A DNA stretch of 64,000 nt from Microbacterium elymi (GTDB taxonomy: Bacteria; Actinomycetota; Actinomycetes; Actinomycetales; Microbacteriaceae), in the NCBI RefSeq assembly GCF_021582895.2, contig NZ_CP091139.2:1116001-1180000 (forward strand). The letters run 5' to 3'. Under the pieces are notes generated by a model. It was not told the DNA's origin and did not search any database. It was given only the letters and a program-made list of their open reading frames with translations. Each line of letters begins with the position of its first letter. Position 1 is the first letter of the stretch. Positions 27,271 to 36,540 of this stretch are shown piece by piece. Made by a program: the position numbers and the translations under genes.

Positions 27271-28919
27271 GACACCCTCCCCAGCTGCTCGCGCACGACC
27301 TCCGCCAACCGTGCCGACTCGGCGAACTGGGACTCGAGTTCAGCACGCAGACGCGCGAGCTTCTCTTCGATCGGCTCGCCGTCGTCTTCGACCTCGGCAG
27401 CACCGACGTAGCGGCCCGGGGTCAGGGCGTAATCGGCAGCCTTGATCTCGGCCAGCGATGCCGAGTAGCAGAAGCCCGGGGTGTTCTCGTATGGTTCCGG
27501 CCCTTCGTCTCGCTGCGCTCGCTCAGGGACCTGGGTACTCGCTCGCTCAGGGACGTCTCGGCCGAGCCAGGCGTGGTAGGTGTCGGCGATCTTCGCGATG
27601 TCGTCATCCGACAGCGCGCGCTCGGCGCGGTCGACCATGTGGCCCAGCCCACGGGCATCGATGAAGAGCACCTCGCCCGCGCGCTTGCCCTTGTCGCGGG
27701 CGAAGAACCACACGCACACCGGAATGCCGGTCGACCGGAACAGCTGCGTGGGCAGCGCCACCATGCACGAGACCAGGTCGGCCTCGACGATCTCGGCGCG
27801 GATCTGGCCCTCCCCACCCGAATTCGACGACATCGAGCCGTTTGCCATGACGACGCCGGCCTGCCCGCCGGGCGCCAGCTTGGAGAGGATGTGCTGAATC
27901 CACGCGTAGTTCGCGTTCCCTGCCGGCGGCACTCCGTACCGCCACCGCGGATCCGACTCGCTGCGGGCCCAGTCCTTGATGTTGAACGGCGGGTTCGCCA
28001 TCACGAAGTCGGCCTGCAGCTCGGGGTGCAGATCGCGCGCGAACGTGTCGCCCCACCGCGGCCCCAGGTTGCCGTTGAGCCCGTGGATGGCCAGGTTCAT
28101 CTTCGCCATCCGCCAGGTGCGCTCGTTGAGCTCCTGCCCATAGACCGAGATGTCCGATCCCTCGCCATGGTGCGTGTCGATGAACTTCTCGGCCTGCACG
28201 AACATGCCGCCCGACCCGCAGGCACGGGTCGTAGACCCGCCCGTGCGTGGGCTCGAGCATCTCCACCAGCACCCGGACGACACCCGCGGGGTGTAGAACT
28301 CTCCGCCCCGCTTGCCCTCGGCGGCGGCGAACTTCTCCAGGAAGTACTCGTACACCTCGCCCAGCAGGTCGCGGGCGCGCCGCCCGGTCTCGCCCGACTG
28401 CCCCTGGCCGGCGAATCGCGCCGAGTTGAGCAGATCGATCAGCTCGCCCAGCCGTCGCTGGTCGACGTTGTCACGGTTGAAGATGCGCGGCAGCGTGCCG
28501 TTCAGCTGCGGATTGGCCTGCATGACAGCATCCATCGCCTCGTCGACCAGCTTGCCCGCCTGCTTCTCGGGCGAATCCAGCGACGCCGCGAGCCCCTTCG
28601 CGTGTTCGGCGAGGAACGCCCACCGCGCGTTCGCGGGAACCCAGAACACGCCCCGCCCGGTGTACTCGTCGACATCGTCGATGAGCTCGGCGATCTGGTC
28701 GGCGTCGTATCCGTCGGCCTCGAGCTCGGTGCGGATGTGCGCACGGCGCTCGTCGAACGCGTCCGACGCGTACTTGAGGAACACCAGCCCGAGGATGACG
28801 TCCTTGTACTGCGAGGCGTCCATCGACCCGCGCAGCTTGTCGGCGGCCTTCCACAGCGTGTCCTTCAGCTCCTTCATCGTGGAGGGCGACTGCGGGGCGG
28901 TCTTCGCGGCTCTTGGCAT
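27267..28919 (-). CDS. hsdM: Type I restriction-modification N6-adenine methyltransferase subunit M
   Basis: A 550-aa HsdM. The N-terminal helical domain has KELKDTLWKAADKLRGSMDA and VILGLVFLKYASDAFDERR. The catalytic domain has GGEFYTPR, the SAM motif DPCCGSGGMFVQ (repaired at 28218-28223, GCAGGC for GCAGC; a compensating lost base is near 28290), and the adenine-methylase motif DFVMANPPFNIKDW. An in-frame insertion near the C-terminus (27499-27555) adds about 19 residues encoded by the dispersed GGTCCCTGAGCGAGC repeat, between AWLGR and NTPGFC. With HsdR and HsdS it should form a type I enzyme. Confidence 0.94.
   Translation of the reverse strand: MPRAAKTAPQSPSTMKELKDTLWKAADKLRGSMDASQYKDVILGLVFLKYASDAFDERRAHIRTELEADGYDADQIAELIDDVDEYTGRGVFWVPANARWAFLAEHAKGLAASLDSPEKQAGKLVDEAMDAVMQANPQLNGTLPRIFNRDNVDQRRLGELIDLLNSARFAGQGQSGETGRRARDLLGEVYEYFLEKFAAAEGKRGGEFYTPRVSSGCWWRCSSPRTGGSTTRACGSGGMFVQAEKFIDTHHGEGSDISVYGQELNERTWRMAKMNLAIHGLNGNLGPRWGDTFARDLHPELQADFVMANPPFNIKDWARSESDPRWRYGVPPAGNANYAWIQHILSKLAPGGQAGVVMANGSMSSNSGGEGQIRAEIVEADLVSCMVALPTQLFRSTGIPVCVWFFARDKGKRAGEVLFIDARGLGHMVDRAERALSDDDIAKIADTYHAWLGRDVPERASTQVPERAQRDEGPEPYENTPGFCYSASLAEIKAADYALTPGRYVGAAEVEDDGEPIEEKLARLRAELESQFAESARLAEVVREQLGRVS
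27499..27555 (-). repeat. Dispersed repeat inserted in frame within hsdM
   Basis: A 57-bp segment, two copies of GGTCCCTGAGCGAGCG-type sequence plus GACGAAGGGCC, lies inside the hsdM reading frame. It is a multiple of three and is read without a stop; each copy gives the peptide VPERA. HsdM proteins normally have a short loop there. This is the same family as 2891-3230 and 15481-15587. Confidence 0.88.
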
Positions 28920-28928
28920 GGTTCCTTC

Positions 28929-30920
28929 TTATCGGTGAGGTGCGTCATTCAGGGTGACCGCGCGGGCGGCCACGGCGTCGGCGAGCAGGGCGGTCATTCG
29001 GTCGAGTCGGTCGATGCGGTCCTGCAGCTGTTCGCGAGTGGCGGATGCCGCGGCCAGCACCGCCCGCAGGGGTGCCACCTGTGCGGGGTCGACGACGCGC
29101 ACCTGGCAGCGGCGCCAGCCCGACGACACGGCGGCCCCGGCTGCGATGTCGGCTGCCACGAGTTCGGGGACCAGTCCTCCGGGGTCGCCCGGCGTGATCC
29201 GCAGCACGCGTGCGGGGTAGACGACGACGTGCGAACCGGAGTGATCGACCCAGGCGCGCGGTGACCGACTCGTGCGGAACACGACGTCCCCGGAACGCGT
29301 CAGTGCCGCACTCGGATGAGCCTGCGCGAACCCGAGCTGATCGACGCGTCGCGTGCCGATCGCGGCGGGATCATCGAGGTCATCGGCGGTCACCACGCCG
29401 AGCCCGTCGTCGCCGAACTCGTCGACATCCACCCGAGTTCCCGGGATCACCCGCACGTGCCCCGCGGCGAGCGCATCGGCGAGCGTCATGGTGCGCGGGA
29501 CGACCGCCCCCGGCTTGCGGCGTCGGCGCGAGCGCGGGGGCGTCCGCGGCTTGCCGCCTGGATCGCCGCGTCGAGCTGCGCCGACAGGTCGCCGGATGCC
29601 GGCACCTCCCGCATCCGCCGAGGTGCGGCATCCTTCACCAGCGCACCGGGACGAGCCAGCACCGACGACGTGCGCTGCAGACGGGCGAACCGGAACGCGT
29701 GCGCACGAGCCTGGCCCGGACCACCGAGATTGGCCAGGATGTCGCTGACCAGATCGGTGACGGCGGCACGGGTCAGTTCCACTTCGGTGAGGTCCGCGAG
29801 CGCGATCACCCGATCGCCGAGGGGGATGTCGGCGTGGGGGCCGCACACCCACAGCGCCAGCGCCTCACGCGAAGCCGTCGTCACCAGCCCCGGGCGCAGA
29901 CGGACGATCGCCCGCACCCGCCCCGTCCGCAGGGTCTCGGCACGGACGGCTGACAGTGCGGCCGGCAGGGCATCCACCAGGCACCGCGCCGGCGCGATCA
30001 CCACGGCCGACTCGTCGGAGCCCAGCCCCAAGGTGAACTCGTCCACGGCCGCGAGGATCGCCTCGACGCCCTCGCCGGGCGTGAGCGGATATCGCGCGAC
30101 CGCCACCACGGATGCGTCGCCCGGGCCGAGGCCCACCGGTACCCCTGCACACATCGAACGGCGGCGCAGGGCGCGTGCCTGGTCGCTGCCGGGGATCTCG
30201 ACGTCGGCATCGCCGTCGAACGGCTGGAGGATCGCGTCGAACAGTGCGGCGTCGATGCCCGGCTCGATGCGCAGCGCAGGACGCTCGGCGCCGCCGACCA
30301 GCCCGTGGACGAGTGCGACGGCGAGGTCGCGTGCCCGCCCGCCGAGGTCGCCGGCCGATCCGTGGGCGCGCTGGGCTCGATGCGCTCGGGCACTCATGCG
30401 CGCCAGCGCCGCTGCGGGTGAGTACGCCGCGTCGACGAGGGCGTCCACATAGGCGAGCCACGGCGCTCCCCGCTCGAGGTGGCGCGCGATCTCGGCCCGC
30501 AGATGCGTGTCGTCGGGGTCGCCTTGGCGGGCCAGCGCGGCGAGTTCCTCGGGCCCGTGGTCCGCCAGCACCGCTTGCGCTCTGCGCGCGCAACGTGATC
30601 AGCGCCGACAGCTCGGCGACGGAGTCGGGGTCGGCCAGGTCGATCGACATGCCGTCGGCGGACGCCGCAGCGTCGGCGATCGGATCGGGGTTGTTGCCAT
30701 GGCCGGTCTCGGCGAGCCAGACCGCGACATCGTGCGCGTCGAACAGGTCACGCCCGCCCTTGCGGGCCGCCGGAGATGGGAAGGGAGCGTCACCGCCGGC
30801 GAATCGCGTGCGCCACATCGATGCGACGGCACGCTGCACTCCCGCCAACTCGGCCACGCCCGACAACGACATCAGCAGCGGCTCGGGTGCCGTCCCTGCC
30901 GATACGGGCGTCGTGGTCAT
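28929..30920 (-). CDS. HTH - degenerate N6-methylase - HsdS-like protein
   Basis: Removing one base at each of three sites (29513-29518, 29549-29554, 30573-30578; all GCTTGC for GCTGC) gives one 662-aa frame starting MTTTPVS; MPRYGEH at 30941 is an alternative start. The N-terminus (MSLSGVAELAGVQRAVASMW, then DLFDAHDVAVWLAE) is a MerR-like helix-turn-helix. The middle resembles an N6-methylase core (RVRAIVRLRPGLVTTASREA, then LALWVCG), but no NPP[FY] or SAM glycine motif is seen. The C-terminus (RSGDVVFRTSRSPRAWVDHS, then REQLQDRIDRLDRMTALLAD) resembles an HsdS half with spacer helix. It lies 10 bp upstream of hsdM, as if co-transcribed. A DNA-binding accessory or decoy role is inference. Confidence 0.72.
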
Positions 30921-30964
30921 GTGCTCACCGTAGCGGGGCATTCCGCGCGAGTGGGGGCATTTGC

Positions 30965-30984
30965 TTGATAAGAGGCCTTATCAA
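30965..30984. promoter_or_regulatory. Palindromic operator TTGATAAG-N4-CTTATCAA
   Basis: Perfect 8-bp arms around AGGC. It lies between the divergent starts of the HTH/methylase-like gene and the TM2 gene, 24-45 bases upstream of the former. It is AT-rich in a GC-rich context. A likely binding partner is the HTH of the adjacent protein; inference. Confidence 0.6.
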
Positions 30985-31124
30985 CTGGATTGAACCACAG
31001 CACGACGGTCGCTTCTAGCGTCTGTCTCTGGCGACGCGCCGCCAGGGCGGGTGTCGGGAACGGGGGAACCCGTCGCCCGCCCGCTCCGCCGCAGACAGTT
31101 CGCCACCGAACAGAGGAGAGCACC

Positions 31125-31178
31125 GTGAAGCGACTCATCACCGTCGGCCTCGCGCTGGGGTCCTACCTGGCGCTCTGA
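31125..31178 (+). CDS. Short 17-aa hydrophobic leader-like peptide
   Basis: GTG 31125 follows a good ribosome site (GAGGAGA, six bases earlier) and encodes [17 protein letters not shown] before a stop. It resembles a signal peptide cut short. It lies 47 bp upstream of the TM2 gene, which has its own ribosome site (AAAGGAC). It may be a real small protein, a leader peptide controlling the next gene, or a gene cut off by a frameshift. Low certainty. Confidence 0.4.
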   Translation: MKRLITVGLALGSYLAL

Positions 31179-31225
31179 CAGCACATCCTCCCGACACCGA
31201 GAATCACCATCTGAAAGGACAGACC

Positions 31226-32317
31226 ATGACCACTCCCCCGACCCCGATGGGTCCCGACACACAGCCTCCCGCACCGCCCGTCTCCTCCGCAGCGCCGCCG
31301 CGGGCCGAGGGCAAGCAGTTCCTCGCCGCCTGGCTGCTGTCGTTCTTCCTCGGATTCCTCGGCGTCGACCGCTTCTACCTCGGCAAGGTGGGCACCGGCA
31401 TCCTCAAGCTCATCACGTTCGGCGGGCTCGGCATCTGGTGGCTCATCGACCTCATCCTGATCCTCACCGGCACGATGCGCGACCGCGCCGGCCGGCCGCT
31501 GGTCGGGTACCACGCGCACAGGAAGATCGCCTGGATCGTCACGGCCGTTCTGGTCGTGCTCGGCATCGTCATCGGCTCGGTCAGCGGTGCGAACGCGGGA
31601 TCGTCGACGCCGGGTGCGGACGTTCCCGCACAGACGCAGCCGCCCGCGGCAGCCGACTCGACGGCGTCGGCCCAGGCATCCGCCCCCGCCGCCGAGGCAT
31701 CGGCGGCCTCGGACGAGGCATCCGAGTCTGCGGACGAGGCTGAACCGGTCAACGCCGCCGCCGTCTGGGCGGATGACTCGTTCGGCACGTTCGCCCCGGT
31801 CAAGAAGACAGGGCACGGCGACTCGCTGATCACGCTGCCGAAGGGCGCCACCGGCGGCATCGTGACGGCGACCCACAAGGGCCAGCGCAACTTCGCGATC
31901 AGCATGCTGGACGCGTCGAACTCGTCGACCGGCGAACTGCTGGTGAACACGATCGGCCGATACTCGGGCACCACGGCATGGGGGCTGATGGCACTCGGGG
32001 ACGGCGTGCGGCTGCAGGTCACCGCCGATGGCGACTGGACGGTCACGATCTCTCCGTTCGCAGCCGCGAAGGAGTTCACCGGGTCGGCGAAGGGCACGGG
32101 TGACGGGGTGATGCTCTACAACGGGGATGCCGCGGCACTGACCGCGACGCACAAGGGGCAGCGCAACTTCGTCGTCTACGAAGAGACATCCGAGGCCTTC
32201 GGCATGGGACTGCTGGTCAACGAGATCGGCGCCTACTCCGGCACCGTCCCGTTCTCGGCGGGACCGTCGATCCTGACCGTGCAGGGCGACGGAGCCTGGA
32301 CGCTGAAGGCCGAGTGA
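31226..32317 (+). CDS. TM2-domain membrane protein with duplicated beta domain
   Basis: An intact 363-aa protein. After a Pro-rich start comes a TM2 domain ([20 protein letters not shown] then [20 protein letters not shown]), with the DRFYLG motif between two membrane spans. A third hydrophobic segment follows ([17 protein letters not shown]). An Ala/Glu/Ser-rich linker of about 60 residues leads to two copies of a small beta domain, marked by KGQRNF and a following LLVN.IG.YSGT in each copy. The C-terminal part should be outside the cell. Similar proteins are common in actinobacteria; function is unknown. Confidence 0.87.
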   Translation: MTTPPTPMGPDTQPPAPPVSSAAPPRAEGKQFLAAWLLSFFLGFLGVDRFYLGKVGTGILKLITFGGLGIWWLIDLILILTGTMRDRAGRPLVGYHAHRKIAWIVTAVLVVLGIVIGSVSGANAGSSTPGADVPAQTQPPAAADSTASAQASAPAAEASAASDEASESADEAEPVNAAAVWADDSFGTFAPVKKTGHGDSLITLPKGATGGIVTATHKGQRNFAISMLDASNSSTGELLVNTIGRYSGTTAWGLMALGDGVRLQVTADGDWTVTISPFAAAKEFTGSAKGTGDGVMLYNGDAAALTATHKGQRNFVVYEETSEAFGMGLLVNEIGAYSGTVPFSAGPSILTVQGDGAWTLKAE

Positions 32318-32435
32318 CCTGCACCGACGCGGCCTGACTCCTCTGGCAGGCCGCCTCGGTGCGCCGCAGCGAACCTGTGGATAACTCTCGGCGTCGTCGA
32401 TTCGGATGTCGGAGCCCCCGTGAATAATCGAAGGT

Positions 32436-33863
32436 ATGGACGAGCTCACGGAACGACTGGATCGCATCGGCGATGCGCTGTCGTCCGTGGTGCGCACGGC
32501 ATTCGACAACAACGCGATGGCCGCGGCATCCGATGACGACTTGCTCCGGCTTGCCGCGTACAGCATCAGAGATGAGCCGGCTCGCCGACGCGATGCTGGT
32601 CGAGGCGACCGGGCACATCCAGGCGCGCGACGATGCGGCCGACCGTGGCGATCGGCTCTGTTCGCGCAAGGGATGCCGTGACACGAACGAGTTGCTGCGG
32701 CGGGCGACCCGCTGCTCGTCGCAGCGCACCGCCGAGCTCGGTCGTGCCGCGCGGGGCGTTCGCCGTCGCCTCGCCGTGTCCAGCGGCGAACTGCTGCCGG
32801 CCCGGTTCCCCTGCCTCCGTGAGGCGCTCGGCGCCGGCGAGGTCTCGTCCGAGGCACTGAGCGGCATCTTCCGGGTGCTCGAGCAGGCACTGCCGGCCGC
32901 GACCGTCGAGCAGCGGCTGGCCGCCGACGAAGAACTCGCGGCGGCCGGCCGCGGTGCCTCACCCGGGGGTCACCCGCCGGCAGGGTGCGACGATCTGCGA
33001 CTGCAGGCCCAGGTGTGGGCGGCGGTGCTCGACCCCGACGGCGCCGAACCCCGCGACGACCGGGCAACCCGGCTTGCGTGAGTTGCGTCTGGGGCGCGCG
33101 CGGGATGGCATCGTGTCACTGCGCGGCAATCTGCTGGTCGACGTCGCCGCGCAGCTGCAACTCCTGCTGGACGCGCAGAACAACCCGAAACGGCAGGGGC
33201 CGACCTTCGCTCCGATCCCCTCCGACGACTCTGATGAGCCGCCGAAGTCCCTTGCCGACCCGCGCACGATGCCGCAGCGGGCGCACGACGCGTTCGCTGC
33301 GATCCTGATCGCCGCGGCAGGCTCAGCCGACACGCCCACCCTCGGAGGCGCTGCGCCGACCCTCACCGTAGCCGTGCGTGCCGAAGACCTCGAGTGCGGC
33401 AGGGGCTACGCCCATATCGATGGGATCGACGAGCCGGTGCCGCTGCACGTGGCACGGCACGCCGCCTGCTGCGGCAAGATCGAGCGGGTCATCCTCGACG
33501 CGTTCGGACGCATCCTCGACATTCAGGTCCGGGACCGCATCTTCACCCCGCATCAGCGCCGAGCGATCGCGCTTGCGCGACGGCGGGTGTGCGATCCCAG
33601 GGTGCAACGTACGCGCGACATGGTGTGAGATCCACCACGTCCGCGAACACTCCGAGGGCGGCGAGACATCCACCGACAACGGGGTGGCACTGTGCTGGTT
33701 CCACCACCGGACGCTCGAGACCAGCGGCTGGGAGGTGCGGATCTTGAACGGTGTTCCGCAGGTCCGCGGCCCTGCCTGGTGGGACCCGCACCGCCGATGG
33801 CGACCCGTGGACAACCATCCGCTCTGGATGCGAAAACGAGTGGGCGCCCACCGCACCGGGTGA
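32436..33863 (+). CDS. HNH endonuclease, DUF222 (13E12-repeat) family
   Basis: The repaired protein is about 474 aa. An N-terminal DUF222 helical region ([20 protein letters not shown], later [20 protein letters not shown]) leads to a C-terminal HNH nuclease: [20 protein letters not shown] with the Cys pair and His-His, then [20 protein letters not shown]. These proteins are abundant in Microbacteriaceae and Mycobacteriaceae; substrate and role are poorly known. Frameshifts are near 32565 and at 33072-33077 and 33571-33576 (both GCTTGC for GCTGC). Confidence 0.9.
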
Positions 33864-33940
33864 GCGCAAGGCAGAGGCATTCCGCGTCGAGTTCCGGCCG
33901 AACGGCCCACGAACCCCGCGAAGCGTGGGAACATGCGGGT

Positions 33941-35642
33941 ATGGCGACCACGACTCCGGTCGACCTGACAGACACGAAGACGTCATCTCTCCCGCCTCGC
34001 CAGGCCGAACTCCTCACCCGCACCCGCGTTGCGCAGAAGGGCAACATCGTCGTCCGGTGGATCACCTCCACCGACCACAAGACGATCGGGTACATGTACC
34101 TGATGGCCTCGGTGATGTTCTTCATGCTCGGCGGGGTGATGGCCCTGATCATCCGGGCGGAGCTGTTCGAGCCGGGGATGCAGATCATCCCCACGGACGA
34201 TCAGTTCAACCAGCTGTTCACGATGCACGGCACGATCATGCTGCTGATGTTCGCGACGCCGCTGTTCGCCGGGTTCGCCAACGCGATCCTGCCGCTGCAG
34301 CTGGGGGCGCCGGATGTCGCCTTCCCCCGGTTGAACGCGTTCGCGTTCTGGCTGTTCCTGTTCGGGTCGACGATCGCGGTGGCCGGATTCCTGACCCCGC
34401 AGGGGGCGGCGGCGTTCGGCTGGTTCGCCTACCAGCCGTTGGCCAACGCGACATTCTCGCCGGGCGCCGGCGGCAACCTCTGGTTCATGGGCCTGGCCAT
34501 GAGCGGGTTCGGCACCATCCTGGGTGCGGTGAACTTCATCACCACGGTGATCACGATGCGCGCTCCGGGCATGACGATGTGGCGCATGCCGATCTTCTCG
34601 TGGAACATCCTGCTCACCAGCGTCCTGGTGCTGATGGCCTTCCCTGTGCTCGCGGCGGCGCTGCTCGCGGTAGCGGCCGACCGCATCCTCGGCGCACACC
34701 TCTTCGACGCCGCGAACGGCGGTGTGCCGCTCTGGCAGCACATGTTCTGGTTCTTCGGCCATCCGGAGGTCTACATCATCGCGCTGCCGTTCTTCGGCAT
34801 CGTGACCGAGATCTTTCCGGTCTTCAGCCGCAAGCCCGTCTTCGGCTATCGCACCCTCATTTTCGCGACCATCGCGATCGCGGCACTGTCGGTGTCGGTG
34901 TGGGCGCACCACATGTACGCGACGGGGGCGGTGCTGCTGCCGTTCTTCTCGCTCATGTCGATGCTGATCGCGGTGCCCACCGGGGTGAAGATCTTCAACT
35001 GGATCGGCACCATGTGGCGCGGATCGGTGACGTTCGAGACGCCCATCGTGTTCGCGATCGGGTTCCTCACGTCGTTCGTGTTCGGCGGCCTGACCGGCGT
35101 CATCCTCGCCTCCCCGCCGCTGGACTTCCATGTCACCGACTCGTATTTCGTGGTCGCGCACTTCCACTACGTCGTGTTCGGCACGGTGGTGTTCGCGATG
35201 TTCGCCGGGTTCTACTTCTGGTGGCCGAAGTGGACCGGCAAGATGCTGAACGAGCGCCTCGGGATGGTGCATTTCTGGATGCTGTTCATCGGCTTCCATA
35301 TGACGTTCCTGGTGCAGGCACTGGCTCGGTGTCGCCGGGATGCCGCGTCGATACGCGAACTACGCTCCGTCTGACGGATTCACCTGGATGAACCAGGTGT
35401 CCAGCATCGGCGCCATGCTGCTGGGCGCATCGATGATCCCATTCCTGTTCAACGTGTGGGTCACGACCCGAAAGGCGCCAAGAGTGACCGTGAACGACCC
35501 GTGGGGCTTCGGCGCGTCGCTGGAGTGGGCGACCAGCTGCCCGCCGCCGCGGCACAACTTCACGTCGATCCCGCGGATCCGCAGCGAGCGCCCCGCGTTC
35601 GACCTGAATCATCCCGAAGCTGCGGAGCCCGCGAAAGTCTGA
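33941..35642 (+). CDS. ctaD: Cytochrome c oxidase subunit I (aa3-type)
   Basis: The repaired protein is about 566 aa, with 12 spans. It carries the heme-copper oxidase ligands: His in [20 protein letters not shown], the HPEVYI segment with the cross-linked His-Tyr ([17 protein letters not shown]), the HH pair in [11 protein letters not shown], and the heme a/a3 ligands in [15 protein letters not shown]. The C-terminus ([20 protein letters not shown]) is typical of actinobacterial CtaD. One extra base at 35314-35319 (GCAGGC for GCAGC, restoring QHWLGVAGM) breaks the frame. In actinobacteria it works with CtaC, CtaE and CtaF, which are not in this window. Confidence 0.96.
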
Positions 35643-35650
35643 CGCGGCGG

Positions 35651-35750
35651 AACGAGGACAACCTCGGCGAACCGAGGACAACCTCGGCGGATCGAGGACA
35701 ACCTCGCGCGACGCAGGACAACCTCGCGGGACGCGGGACAACCTCGAGGG
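35651..35750. repeat. Five tandem 20-bp hairpin units
   Basis: Five 20-bp units of the form CGAGGACAACCTCG plus six bases, with arms of five. They lie directly after ctaD in a convergent intergenic gap and could act as a transcription terminator. Later units drift by one or two bases. Confidence 0.9.
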
Positions 35751-35761
35751 GGCGGCGCGGG

Positions 35762-36505
35762 TCAGGCCGGGGGGACGAGGGTGATCGGGCTCCAGCGGCC
35801 GGGATGGGCCAGCTCGGCGTACTCGACCGCGACGCCGTCGGGGCCGACCTCGGCCGTGCACAGCAGCAGCGACTGGGTCGGGTAGCCCAGCGGCCGGTTG
35901 TCGCGGATGATCGCGCGCTCGTCGGTCGGATCCAGCTGGGCACTGCGGGCCAGGACGGCGAGCCACGACTCCTCCCAGCTGGGGGCATCCGCCGGGTCGT
36001 CGGCATCCCACTCGGCGGCCGCGCGGGCGAACGTGTCGTGCCAGGCCACGATCCGCGCCGACCGGGCGTCGTCGAGGTCGTGGTGGGCGATCATGTGCAC
36101 GCCGGGCGGCACGGCGACCTCGGTGCGGGTCGTCCCGTCCCATGTGATGATCCGGACGCCATCGGGCCGGACGTCCACGAGGTTGAACCCGGGCACGGCC
36201 TCGGTCGGAGCGATCGGCTTGCCCGCGACAGCCTGCAGCGCGATCCCGCCGCGCGAGATCGGCGCGATGCCGTCCGGCACTTCCGGGCTGTGCCGGTTCA
36301 GCAGGATCGCGAGCCGTCGGGCCGAGGCATCCGCCGCCAGCCACGCCCCGCCCGCCCGCACGTCGCGCACGCCGACGACGCCGGGCCGTTCGGGCCACGA
36401 GGCGGCCAGCGGCAGCCAGGGGCGGTCGGCGTCCTCGTCGCGCACGGCGAGGATCCGCACGGTCTCGTCCGGGAGCTCGGGCACCCGCATGATCACGGTG
36501 CACAT
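35762..36505 (-). CDS. NRDE (TANGO2-like) family protein
   Basis: A 247-aa protein starting MCTVIMRVP, where a Cys directly after Met is the conserved NRDE N-terminus. An N-R-D-E-like ILAVRDEDADRP follows. GIAPISRGGIALQAVAGKP and WHDTFARAAAEWDADD are further NRDE-type blocks. The family is a distant Ntn-hydrolase-like fold; in eukaryotes TANGO2 is linked to heme and lipid metabolism, while the bacterial role is unknown. It is divergent from coaBC with 35 bp between starts. Confidence 0.82.
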   Translation of the reverse strand: MCTVIMRVPELPDETVRILAVRDEDADRPWLPLAASWPERPGVVGVRDVRAGGAWLAADASARRLAILLNRHSPEVPDGIAPISRGGIALQAVAGKPIAPTEAVPGFNLVDVRPDGVRIITWDGTTRTEVAVPPGVHMIAHHDLDDARSARIVAWHDTFARAAAEWDADDPADAPSWEESWLAVLARSAQLDPTDERAIIRDNRPLGYPTQSLLLCTAEVGPDGVAVEYAELAHPGRWSPITLVPPA

Positions 36506-36540
36506 CGGATGCCTCCGCCGATCAGTGGCAGGATCGAGCC

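Noticed and set aside
27267..28919. hsdM as a pseudogene
   Set aside because: Catalytic NPPF and the SAM motif are present after one motif-type error and one compensating loss are repaired. The repeat insertion keeps the frame.
32436..33863. HNH gene as a mobile intron or insertion sequence
   Set aside because: It is a DUF222-HNH protein, common as a stand-alone gene in this group. No flanking inverted repeats or interrupted host gene are visible.
34000..35300. Long open frame antisense to ctaD
   Set aside because: It translates to low-complexity Glu/His/Arg-rich sequence mirrored from a well-conserved oxidase gene, so it is a shadow.
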